Assembly (NCBI RefSeq): GCF_038967635.1
Contig: NZ_CP152413.1
Location: 2,170,001-2,234,000, forward strand
DNA from: Bradyrhizobium sp. B124
GTDB taxonomy: Bacteria; Pseudomonadota; Alphaproteobacteria; Rhizobiales; Xanthobacteraceae
Direction: 5' to 3'
Length of the DNA: 64,000 nt
In this document: positions 56,997 to 64,000 of the stretch, one piece after another
How the letters are laid out: each line of letters starts with the position of its first letter
Numbering within the stretch: the stretch's first letter is position 1
Made by a program: the position numbers and the translations under genes
The notes under the pieces: generated by a model
What the model was told of the DNA's origin: nothing
The model's input: the letters and a program-made list of their open reading frames with translations, nothing else
Databases searched by the model: none

Positions 56997-57043
56997 AGCA
57001 TGATCCGGAAAAGTGTGAAGCGGTTTTCCGAAAGGATCATGCT
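56997..57043. repeat. Rhizobiales 'ATGATCCGGAAAA' hairpin repeat
   Basis: AGCATGATCCGGAAAA and TTTTCCGAAAGGATCATGCT form a long hairpin with a short loop. This is a repeat widely found in rhizobial genomes. It lies just upstream of the DMT transporter gene and is often mistaken for coding sequence there. Confidence 0.78.
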
Positions 57044-57068
57044 CAAACAAAGAGCCAAGACGGGCGGC

Positions 57069-58022
57069 ATGACGGCTCCAGCGATAACGCCGATCCTGTC
57101 CACCGCGCCGGGCGCGCGCGGCTGGCGCGACTATGCGCTGCTCCTGGCGCTGGCCTGCTGCTGGAGCTCGACCTATCCGCTGACCAAGATCGGGCTCGGC
57201 TCGATCCCGCCGGTCACCTTCATCTCGGCGCGCTCGCTGGTCGCCGCGCTCTTCCTGCTCGTGGTGCTGAGGGTCCGCGGCATCCGCATCCCGACCGACA
57301 TCAAGGCCTGGAAGCTGTTCGCCTTCCAGCAGACCATCAACTCGACGATCCCGTTCCTGGTGATCACCTGGGCGCAGCTCTACGTGCCGGCGTCCAACAC
57401 CGTGGTGCTGGCCTCGACGACGCCGATCTTTGCCTTCCTGATCACCTGGGCGATCACGCGACACGAGCCGGCCTCGCCGCTCAAATTCGTCGGCGCGATC
57501 CTCGGTCTCGCCGGCACGGTCGCGATCATCGGCCTCGACGCGCTCTCGGGCTTCGGCAAGGAGATTGTCGCCGAGATCGCGATCCTGCTCGCCACCGTCT
57601 CGTTCGCCTGCGCCACGATCTTCGGGCTTCGTCTCTCCGACTATGACCCCATGGTGGTGGCCGCCGGCTCGCTCTTGTTCGGCGGCACCGTGCTGCTGCC
57701 GGTCGCCCTGATCGTCGACCATCCCTGGACGCTGCACCCGACACCGCAGGCGCTGGTCGCCACCGTCGTGATGGGCATCTTCTCGAGCGCGTTCGGCCTG
57801 ATGCTGTTCTATATGTGCCTGACGCGGCTCGGCACGCTCACGACGAACGCGCAGGGTTACTTGCGGATTCCGATCGGCGTCGCGCTGTCGGTGATCCTGC
57901 TCGGGGAATCCGTGCCGTCGAACCTCGCGCTCGGCCTGCTGCTGGTCATGGCCGGCGTCGCCGCGATGACGGTGCCGGGCGAGGCGTATAAGCGCGCGCT
58001 GAGCCGATTGCAAAACCGCTAG
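57069..58022 (+). CDS. EamA/DMT family transporter
   Basis: This 317-residue protein has ten hydrophobic segments in two EamA halves (LLALACCWSSTYPLTKIG ... GILGLAGTVAIIGLDAL type sequence, then SSAFGLMLFYMCLTRLG). It probably exports a small metabolite. The ATG at 57069 is chosen because the earlier in-frame region lies in the repeat at 56997-57043. It is convergent with the TPR gene. Confidence 0.9.
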   Translation: MTAPAITPILSTAPGARGWRDYALLLALACCWSSTYPLTKIGLGSIPPVTFISARSLVAALFLLVVLRVRGIRIPTDIKAWKLFAFQQTINSTIPFLVITWAQLYVPASNTVVLASTTPIFAFLITWAITRHEPASPLKFVGAILGLAGTVAIIGLDALSGFGKEIVAEIAILLATVSFACATIFGLRLSDYDPMVVAAGSLLFGGTVLLPVALIVDHPWTLHPTPQALVATVVMGIFSSAFGLMLFYMCLTRLGTLTTNAQGYLRIPIGVALSVILLGESVPSNLALGLLLVMAGVAAMTVPGEAYKRALSRLQNR

Positions 58023-58035
58023 CCTGTGTCGCGGC

Positions 58036-58773
58036 TCAGGCTGACAATTGCTTCTCGGCGATCGACAGCCATTCGGCCTGCGCATCGCGCAGGTACTTCG
58101 GTGCGCGCCGCATCTGGATCAACAGTTCGTTGAACACGATGCGCGCTTCGGCGGTGCGGCCGACCAGCTGCAACAACAAGCCATAGCGGACCCGCGCCTC
58201 GGCGCCCGGAAAATACTGCGACACCGCCTGATATTCCTCCAGCGCCTCGTCGAGCCGGCCCAGCTCGGCGAGCGAGCGGGCGTAGAGCAGATGCCCTTCG
58301 GCGGACTCGAAATCGGGCCAGCGCTCGCGCAACGCATCGAGCGTCGCCAGCGCCTCGGCCGGTAGCTTGCGGGCGAACTGGGCCTGCGCCTTGGCCAGTG
58401 CGTAGGCCGGATCGTCACCCTGCGGCAGTCGCAAGACGTGATCGTAGTGGCTCTCCGCCTCCTCGAAGCGCCCGACGGTCTGGCACTCCGCGGCCAGCGC
58501 TGCACGGTTGGCGATCGTGTCGGATGTCGCGAGCCGGTCGGACAGTTCGCGATACCGCTTCTCCGGATCGATACGGTTGGCGACGCGCTTGCGCGCCTGC
58601 GCGGCAGCCGGTCCGCCCCACCATTCCGGAACGAGCTCGACGACGATGTAGGCGAGTGCGCCGACCAGCGGCACCATCAGGATGATGAAGGCCCATGGCT
58701 GCAGGCGCCCGGTGCGCGAGGCGTGATAGATCAGCGTGATGTCGAGCAGCAGTACGACCAATGCAACGGGCAT
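58036..58773 (-). CDS. Membrane-anchored TPR protein
   Basis: This 245-residue protein has two N-terminal membrane segments (MPVALVVLLLDITLIYH and WAFIILMVPLVGALAYIV). TPR-like repeats follow (AALAAECQTVGRFEEAESHYDH, LLYARSLAELGRLDEALEEY, YGLLLQLVGRTAEARIVFNE). It is probably a scaffolding protein at the membrane. The ATG at 58773 has GGAA upstream; a TTG at 58797 would add eight residues. Confidence 0.83.
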   Translation of the reverse strand: MPVALVVLLLDITLIYHASRTGRLQPWAFIILMVPLVGALAYIVVELVPEWWGGPAAAQARKRVANRIDPEKRYRELSDRLATSDTIANRAALAAECQTVGRFEEAESHYDHVLRLPQGDDPAYALAKAQAQFARKLPAEALATLDALRERWPDFESAEGHLLYARSLAELGRLDEALEEYQAVSQYFPGAEARVRYGLLLQLVGRTAEARIVFNELLIQMRRAPKYLRDAQAEWLSIAEKQLSA

Positions 58774-58962
58774 GCGAATTCCAGCGAACCAGACCAATCA
58801 TCCAAATCGCTTCCGTCATAGCGTACCCGGCACGCTGCGACAATCCCAGGTTGCCACTCAAGCGGCGCTAGCGTGACGAGATTATGAAATGGAAGCGGCT
58901 ATCCCTGCGTTGGTGTCTGCCGGAGCGGATCAGGTTCATGATCCGCGCGCATCGCGAAGCCG

Positions 58963-59943
58963 CTACTTCTTGTCGTCCGCGAGCAACGCGCGGTATTTCG
59001 CGACGTCACGGGTCACGAGCTGCTGCAGCACCTCGGGTGCGAGCTCATCGGCGTCGGGCGCAACGGTCGACAGCTCGACGAAGCGCTTCTTCACCGCCTC
59101 GCTCGCGACCGCGGTGCGCGCGGCGGCGTTGAGCTTGGCAATGATCTCGCCCGGGGTGCCCTTCGGCGCGAACAGGCCGTTCCAGCCCTGTGCCTCGAAC
59201 TCGGCCAGGCCAGCTTCAGTCGAGGTCGGCAATTCCGGCAGCGAGGCGAGCCGCACGGTCGAGCCGACCACGACCGCCTTCACCAATTTGTCGTCGATCG
59301 CCTGCGACACCGAGGCAGCCGCATCGCAGACGCCGTCGATCTGGCTGCCGATCGCGTCCGTCAGCGCGAGCGCCGCGCCGCGATAGCCGACCAGCTGCAC
59401 GTCGATCCCGGCGGCATGCACGAAGCTCTTGCAGATCAAGTAATTCGAGGAGCCGACGCCGGCATGGCCGAGATTGACCTTGCCTGGATTCTTCTTCGCG
59501 TAGTCGATGAATTCCTTGAGGTCCTTGGCCGGAAAATCCTTGCGCAACGCGACGATGCCGAAGGTCTTGGCGACCACGGCGATCGGCGCGAAGGAGTCGG
59601 GCGTGAACGACAGCTTTGGATAGATCGTGTAGGTCGCGGCATTGGTGCCGGCGTTGCCGATCGCGATCGTGTAGCCGTCCGGCTCGGCGCGCGCGGCGCG
59701 GGTCAGCGCGGTCGAGCCGCCGGCGCCGCCGACATTCTCGATGATGATGGTCTGGCCGAGCGCGGCGCTCATCTGGTCGGCCACTGCGCGGGCGATCACA
59801 TCCGAGGTGCCGCCGGCCGTGAACGGCACGATCATCGTGATCGGACGCTTCGGGAAGTCCAGCTTCGAGGTATCTTGGGCGTTGGCCGCCGTCGCAAGCA
59901 GCAGGACCGCGGCTGTCGCCACGGCAAGGCACCTTCCAAACAT
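58963..59943 (-). CDS. Tripartite tricarboxylate transporter (Bug) substrate-binding protein
   Basis: This 326-residue Bug-family protein has a signal peptide (MFGRCLAVATAAVLLLATAANA), then KRPITMIVPFTAGGTSDVIAR and NPGKVNLGHAGVGSSNYL. It binds a small carboxylate in the periplasm. No TctA or TctB genes are nearby, which is common for Bug proteins. It lies 5 bp downstream of purQ. Confidence 0.9.
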   Translation of the reverse strand: MFGRCLAVATAAVLLLATAANAQDTSKLDFPKRPITMIVPFTAGGTSDVIARAVADQMSAALGQTIIIENVGGAGGSTALTRAARAEPDGYTIAIGNAGTNAATYTIYPKLSFTPDSFAPIAVVAKTFGIVALRKDFPAKDLKEFIDYAKKNPGKVNLGHAGVGSSNYLICKSFVHAAGIDVQLVGYRGAALALTDAIGSQIDGVCDAAASVSQAIDDKLVKAVVVGSTVRLASLPELPTSTEAGLAEFEAQGWNGLFAPKGTPGEIIAKLNAAARTAVASEAVKKRFVELSTVAPDADELAPEVLQQLVTRDVAKYRALLADDKK

Positions 59944-59948
59944 GGTGG

Positions 59949-60650
59949 TTACGCCGCCTTGTCGAACTGCTGGACCAGCCCTGCGAACAGGCCGCGGCCG
60001 TCGGTGCAGCCCATGATCTCTTCGACGTGGTTTTCCGGATGCGGCATCATGCCGAGCACGTTGCCGCGCTCGTTGACGATGCCGGCGATCGAATGCGCGG
60101 CGCCGTTGAAGTTGGAGGTTTCGTCGACCACGCCCTCGGCGGAGCAGTAGCGATACAGCACCCGCCCGTCGCCCTCGAGCCGCTTCAGCGTCTCCTCGTC
60201 CGCCTCGTAATTGCCCTCGCCATGCGCGACCGGCACGCGGATCACCTGGCCGGCATTGTAGCCGCGGGTGAACGGCGTGTCGGAGCGCTCGATTCGCATA
60301 TGCACGTCACGGCAGACGAATTTCAGCCCGGCATTACGCATCAGCACACCCGGCAACAGCCCGGATTCGCAGAGGATCTGAAAACCGTTGCAGACGCCGA
60401 GCACCAGCCCGCCCGAAGCTGCGAAGTCGCGCACCGCGTCCATCACGGGCGCGCGGGCCGCGATCGCGCCGCAGCGCAGATAGTCGCCATAGGAGAAGCC
60501 GCCGGGCACCACCACGAGGTCGGTGCCCTTGGGCAGCGCAGTCTCGGCGTGCCAGACCATCGCGGTCTCATTGCCGGATGCAAGCTTGAGCGCGCGCGCC
60601 ATGTCACGCTCGCGATTGATGCCGGGGAAGACGAGGACGGCTGATTTCAT
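59949..60650 (-). CDS. purQ: Phosphoribosylformylglycinamidine synthase subunit PurQ
   Basis: This 233-residue glutaminase has the nucleophile in [13 protein letters not shown] (Cys87) and the His/Glu in [11 protein letters not shown]. It releases ammonia from glutamine for PurL. The start ATG at 60650 gives family length. It follows a 191-residue exported unknown (60655-61230) and precedes the Bug gene. Confidence 0.95.
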   Translation of the reverse strand: MKSAVLVFPGINRERDMARALKLASGNETAMVWHAETALPKGTDLVVVPGGFSYGDYLRCGAIAARAPVMDAVRDFAASGGLVLGVCNGFQILCESGLLPGVLMRNAGLKFVCRDVHMRIERSDTPFTRGYNAGQVIRVPVAHGEGNYEADEETLKRLEGDGRVLYRYCSAEGVVDETSNFNGAAHSIAGIVNERGNVLGMMPHPENHVEEIMGCTDGRGLFAGLVQQFDKAA

Positions 60651-60654
60651 TGCA

Positions 60655-61230
60655 TCACCTGGTTTTGGGCGCCAGCACGAGCTTAACTGCGGCGGCAAAC
60701 TTCGCGTAATTGTCGTTGCTGGCCTTTTCGTCACGCGCCGAGCTGATCAGGCTGGCGGAGCCCTGTCCGGCAAGCAGCAAGCCGCTGACCTGATACTCGC
60801 TTGCGCCGTTGGCTGTCACGGTCAGGCGCCGTGCCTTGAACATGCGCGGCCCCGCGGTGCCCTTGTCGCCATCAACGCCGAGCAGCGTAATGCGCTGCCC
60901 CGGCGTCCGCTGCTCCAGCGCCTTGATGATCTGCTCCTGCCCCTCGCGGAACTGGTCGAGCGTCATCTGTTTTCCGCCGGTATAATACCGGTAGCTCACC
61001 TTGGAGCCCGCACCGCAGGACGATTGCGCGCAGCGGAACATATGCACATCGGAGCCGCGGCGCTCGTAGCTCCATCCGCTGACCGTGAACGGCGGCGGCT
61101 GCGTCGTCGCGGCAGGCGCAGCCGGTTGAGCCGAGGCCCCGCCGATACCGGCTGCGGTCAGCAGGCCAACCAGGAGCGCTCCGACGAAGATTCGGTCACG
61201 GCGAGCAGCGGCGGGAGCGGCAGATGTCAT
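60655..61230 (-). CDS. Exported hypothetical protein between purS and purQ
   Basis: This 191-residue protein has a signal or anchor sequence (residues ~13-34, [17 protein letters not shown]). The mature part contains a Cys pair in [11 protein letters not shown] and ends [10 protein letters not shown] do not recognise a family. Its stop is 4 bp before the purQ ATG, so it is in the purine operon, yet it looks periplasmic. Confidence 0.75.
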   Translation of the reverse strand: MTSAAPAAARRDRIFVGALLVGLLTAAGIGGASAQPAAPAATTQPPPFTVSGWSYERRGSDVHMFRCAQSSCGAGSKVSYRYYTGGKQMTLDQFREGQEQIIKALEQRTPGQRITLLGVDGDKGTAGPRMFKARRLTVTANGASEYQVSGLLLAGQGSASLISSARDEKASNDNYAKFAAAVKLVLAPKTR

Positions 61231-61242
61231 TTGGCTCGCTCG

Positions 61243-61485
61243 CTAGCTCAGAACCTCGACCCGGTAGTTCTCGATCACGGTGTTGGCCAGCAGCTTGTCG
61301 GCGGCGGCCTTCAGCGCCGCCTCCGCCTTGGCCTTGTCGGTCGCAGCAAGCTCGATGTCGAACACCTTGCCCTGGCGAACGCTGGCGACGCCGTCAACGC
61401 CGAGCGATTTCAGCGCGCCCTCGATCGCCTTGCCCTGCGGATCGAGGATGCCCGACTTCAATGTCACAGTTACACGTGCCTTCAC
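61243..61485 (-). CDS. purS: Phosphoribosylformylglycinamidine synthase subunit PurS
   Basis: This 80-residue protein, MKARVTVTLKSGILDPQGKA and VRQGKVFDIEL, is the small PurS subunit that bridges PurL and PurQ. It follows purC by 15 bp. Confidence 0.95.
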   Translation of the reverse strand: MKARVTVTLKSGILDPQGKAIEGALKSLGVDGVASVRQGKVFDIELAATDKAKAEAALKAAADKLLANTVIENYRVEVLS

Positions 61486-61500
61486 GGTCGCCCCTTAAGC

Positions 61501-62268
61501 TTAGCTCTTCACCAGCACCGGGCCGCTGCCGGCCGGCCGCTCGTTCTCGATGAGAATGCCGAGCCGCTTCGCGACCTCGGTGTAGGCTTCAAGCAGGCCA
61601 CCCAGATCCCGGCGGAAACGGTCCTTGTCGAGTTTCTCGTTCGACTTGATGTCCCACAGCCGGCAGGAGTCCGGCGAGATCTCGTCGGCGACGATGATCC
61701 GCATCATTTCGTTCTCGAACAGCCGCCCGCACTCCATCTTGAAGTCGACGAGGCGGATGCCGATGCCGAGGAAGAGACCGGTCAGGAAGTCGTTGACGCG
61801 GATGGCGAGCGCCATGATGTCGTCGATCTCCTGCGGCGTGGCCCAGCCGAAGGCGGTGATGTGCTCTTCCGACACCATGGGGTCGTTGAGCTGGTCGTTC
61901 TTGTAATAGAACTCGATGATCGAGCGCGGCAGCTGGGTGCCCTCCTCGATCCCGAGCCGCTGCGACAGCGAGCCGGCGGCAACGTTCCGCACCACCACCT
62001 CGAGCGGCACAATCTCGACCTCGCGAATCAGCTGCTCGCGCATGTTGAGGCGGCGGATGAAGTGGGTCGGCACCCCGATGTCGTTGAGGTGCTGAAACAG
62101 GTACTCCGAAATCCGGTTGTTGAGGACGCCCTTGCCCTCGATCACCTGGTGTTTCTTGGCATTGAACGCGGTCGCGTCGTCCTTGAAGTGCTGGATCAGG
62201 GTTCCCGGCTCGGGGCCTTCGTAAAGCACCTTGGCCTTGCCTTCATAAATACGGCGTCGACGGCTCAT
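61501..62268 (-). CDS. purC: Phosphoribosylaminoimidazole-succinocarboxamide synthase
   Basis: This 255-residue enzyme has [33 protein letters not shown] and [13 protein letters not shown], typical of PurC. It couples aspartate to CAIR in purine synthesis. I chose [10 protein letters not shown] at 62268. An ATG at 62298 with CGGAG farther upstream is an alternative that adds ten residues. It is the first gene of the purC-purS-orf-purQ unit. Confidence 0.94.
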   Translation of the reverse strand: MSRRRRIYEGKAKVLYEGPEPGTLIQHFKDDATAFNAKKHQVIEGKGVLNNRISEYLFQHLNDIGVPTHFIRRLNMREQLIREVEIVPLEVVVRNVAAGSLSQRLGIEEGTQLPRSIIEFYYKNDQLNDPMVSEEHITAFGWATPQEIDDIMALAIRVNDFLTGLFLGIGIRLVDFKMECGRLFENEMMRIIVADEISPDSCRLWDIKSNEKLDKDRFRRDLGGLLEAYTEVAKRLGILIENERPAGSGPVLVKS

Positions 62269-62443
62269 TGGGATGTACCGTGTTTTGTTGAAATCCATGG
62301 ATTTGGGTGCTCCGGATGACTTGGGGTTACGACCCACGACGGAGCTGCCGCGGAGGCCTGGAACCTGGGCAATCCAATTGGAAACAGAACAAGAACCATG
62401 CCTGTTGGCAACCTATCCGATTGGCCCATCCAGCACAATCGAT

Positions 62444-62463
62444 AGTGCCCCCTCCGGGGCACT
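62444..62463. repeat. Hairpin upstream of purC
   Basis: AGTGCCCC-CTCC-GGGGCACT, a perfect 8-bp stem about 145-175 bp upstream of purC. It could be an operator or RNA hairpin of the purC promoter region; no known purine operator was matched. Confidence 0.55.
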
Positions 62464-62617
62464 TATACCGCGCTATCAAAAGGGCCCGATTCCGCCTGTT
62501 TTGCCTGCGGCTTAACGGCTCGTTGTCTTGCCGATTCCTCCTATCTATCTAGGCACTCATCAGGGCTGCCGCAACGAGCAGCAGCCCGCCATTCATCAGG
62601 GGATTGGAACTTCGGCC

Positions 62618-62941
62618 ATGAACGAATTCAACAAGCGCGAGGAAGGTTTCGAGAAGAAGTTCGCCCTCGACGAGGAGCAGAAGTTCAAGGCCGAAGCCCG
62701 CCGGAACAAGCTGCTCGGCCTGTGGGCCGCCGAGAAGCTCGGGATCACGGGCGATGCCGCCGGCGCCTATGCCAAGGAGGTGGTGGCCGCCGACTTCGAG
62801 GAAGCCGGCGACAATGACGTCCTGCACAAGGTTCTGAAGGACCTCACCGCCAAGGGCCAGGCCGTCACCGAGCGCGACGTCCGCGCCAAGATGGACGAAC
62901 TGCTGGCCGTGGCTGCGGCTCAGGTGAAGGCGGGGGCGTAA
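62618..62941 (+). CDS. DUF1476 family protein (ATPase inhibitor subunit zeta)
   Basis: This 107-residue protein, MNEFNKREEGFEKKFALDEE then FKAEARRNKLLGLWAAEKLG, has the DUF1476 pattern. In Paracoccus the family includes the zeta subunit that blocks ATP hydrolysis by F1. It is divergent from purC. The ATG at 62618 begins the conserved part. Confidence 0.9.
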   Translation: MNEFNKREEGFEKKFALDEEQKFKAEARRNKLLGLWAAEKLGITGDAAGAYAKEVVAADFEEAGDNDVLHKVLKDLTAKGQAVTERDVRAKMDELLAVAAAQVKAGA

Positions 62942-62967
62942 GTCCCCGCGACAGCGATTCCCGACAT

Positions 62968-63360
62968 CTATTTCAACGTGATCTGCATGCTCATCGAGCC
63001 GTTCACGTTGAAACCGTCCTGCTGCTGGCCGTATTGCCGGGCGACGTTGATATTGACGTTGATCGATTCGAGCCGGCAATCCTTCGCGATCACCTCGCGC
63101 AACAGGTCGCATTCGTGCGCCGCCATTTCATAGACGGTGCGGCGGGCGCGGTCGCGCAGCTTCTGTGCCTCCTCGCCGTCACCGCTCGGCCCCGGCAGGA
63201 ACAGGTTGACGTTGCTTTGGACGCGGACCGTCCCTTCCTGGCGGATCGGAACGGGTTGCTCGACCAGGGTGATGCGCCCGCCCGGAGTTTGAGGGAAAGC
63301 AGGAGCCGTCAGGAGCAGCAGGCTGATGGCCGTTGCAGACAGGCGTGTCATCGAGGTCAT
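62968..63360 (-). CDS. Exported hypothetical protein
   Basis: This 130-residue protein has a signal peptide (MTSMTRLSATAISLLLLTAP, then AFPQ). The mature domain has AAHECDLLREVIAKDCRLESI, with two Cys that could form a disulfide. No family is recognised. It is convergent with DUF1476 (27 bp gap). Confidence 0.75.
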   Translation of the reverse strand: MTSMTRLSATAISLLLLTAPAFPQTPGGRITLVEQPVPIRQEGTVRVQSNVNLFLPGPSGDGEEAQKLRDRARRTVYEMAAHECDLLREVIAKDCRLESINVNINVARQYGQQQDGFNVNGSMSMQITLK

Positions 63361-63463
63361 GGCGGATCCTTGCACCGAGGGAACGTGACGGGTTTCTAAC
63401 CACCTCCGGTTGCAACAAGACAAACCGCGGCCGGCAAAAACCCCGATGGCGCTTTATCTGATG

Positions 63464-64000
63464 TTAACGGTGACGTTGTGGCGACGGACGCGGCGGCTTC
63501 GCGGCCGGCGCGGCCGATTCCACCTTGCTGAAGTCAGTGCGGACGATGTCGAGCAGGCGGCGCGACGCGGCGCTGAGGAAGCCGCCATGCCGCGTGACGG
63601 CGACGACCTCGTGACTTGCGGTGAGATTGCCGACGCGAATCGCAGCGATCGAGCCGGCGCGCAGCTCCTCCGCCGCGTTGCTTCGTGACAGCAGGGCGAT
63701 CCCGAGCCCGGCCTCGACCAGCCGCTTCTGCGCCGTGAGGCTGTCGACCGGCGTCCAGTCGACCTCGCCGAGCCCGTGGGTCAGGAACAGGGCGAACACG
63801 TGCGAAGCGGTGATCTCGCGCCGTCCGGGTACCTCGGGAAAGGCGATCCAGCGCTCGTCCCTGAGATCGGCAAGACGGCCGACCCGGCGTCCCGCCAGCG
63901 GATGGTCCGGCGCGCAGACCACCCCGAGCGGCTCGGCGAACAGCACCTCGCAATCGAGATCGCCCGAGCGGTCGCGGTCGTAGCGCAGCCCGATCGTCGC
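63464..64000 (-). CDS. LysR-type regulator, C-terminal part (runs off right edge)
   Basis: The visible 178 residues are the LysR substrate-binding domain: LFAEPLGVVCAPDHPLAG, WIAFPEVPG and VEAGLGIALLSRSNAAEEL. The frame stays open to base 64000, so the HTH N-terminus lies outside the window. It is a Pro/Arg-ended regulator of unknown target. Confidence 0.85.
   Translation of the reverse strand, partial: ATIGLRYDRDRSGDLDCEVLFAEPLGVVCAPDHPLAGRRVGRLADLRDERWIAFPEVPGRREITASHVFALFLTHGLGEVDWTPVDSLTAQKRLVEAGLGIALLSRSNAAEELRAGSIAAIRVGNLTASHEVVAVTRHGGFLSAASRRLLDIVRTDFSKVESAAPAAKPPRPSPQRHR

Noticed and set aside
56913..57068. N-terminal extension of the DMT transporter reading through the hairpin repeat
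   Set aside because: The 52 extra residues are the translation of a known noncoding repeat and carry no transporter features.

Overview
The window is 64 kb of G+C-rich alphaproteobacterial chromosome, most likely Bradyrhizobium or a close relative in the Hyphomicrobiales. This is an inference from S4, PurC and PurL sequence style, the ATPase zeta/DUF1476 gene, a complete Liv ABC operon, and palindromic repeats known to litter Bradyrhizobium genomes. I found no tRNA, rRNA, CRISPR array, prophage or transposase. Almost all of it reads as ordinary chromosome with a few accessory insertions.

Layout. 0-1.3 kb: two small genes between REP-like repeats. 1.4-8.6 kb (minus): a molybdenum-hydroxylase (CO-dehydrogenase-like) gene set, coxG-coxS-coxM-coxD-coxE-two XdhC-type genes-a molybdopterin-binding/nucleotidyltransferase fusion. 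The catalytic large subunit coxL is not present. 8.8-11.6 kb (plus): pcaB-pcaD-pcaC of the protocatechuate branch of the beta-ketoadipate pathway. 12.3-13.0 kb: an orphan GT-A-like protein. 13.4-18.5 kb: livH-livM-livG-livF-livK, closed by a strong terminator. 18.7-23.7 kb: a P1-family peptidase, an EF-hand protein, rpe, and a translationally coupled metallophosphoesterase plus Ser/Thr kinase-Usp fusion. 23.8-25.0 kb: a TetR regulator with a small upstream ORF and a clear operator candidate.

25.1-29.5 kb: a tightly overlapping three-gene membrane operon (ExbB/TolQ-like channel plus two membrane-anchored unknowns) divergent from a NarL-type two-component pair. This is the best candidate here for an undescribed system. 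29.6-36.6 kb: purB, an M20 amidohydrolase, an agmatine-deiminase-like gene of lower G+C, a cytochrome b561, murI, an HpcH-type aldolase and a secreted cupin. 36.7-43.6 kb: an orphan E2-like acyltransferase domain protein, rpsD with a structured leader, a RelE/ParE-type toxin-antitoxin pair, a threonine aldolase, two tandem serine-hydrolase paralogues, and a macro-domain gene coupled to grxD.

43.9-50.7 kb: egtB-egtD (ergothioneine), DUF4345, ltrA, bolA, DUF427, DUF1328, an acyltransferase and a YeaQ-type protein. 50.8-62.3 kb (mostly minus): purL, then purQ-(exported unknown)-purS-purC, with a thioesterase, a secreted phosphodiesterase-like enzyme, a DMT transporter, a TPR protein and a Bug-type binding protein between them. 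62.6-64 kb: DUF1476, an exported unknown, and a LysR regulator that runs off the right edge.

How they work together: the purine genes (purB, purL, purQ, purS, purC) belong to one pathway. The bolA and grxD products normally form an Fe-S/redox pair, but here they are separated by the ergothioneine block. The cox genes form a maturation and electron-transfer set that needs a large subunit from elsewhere. Liv and Pca are complete or nearly complete catabolic and uptake modules.
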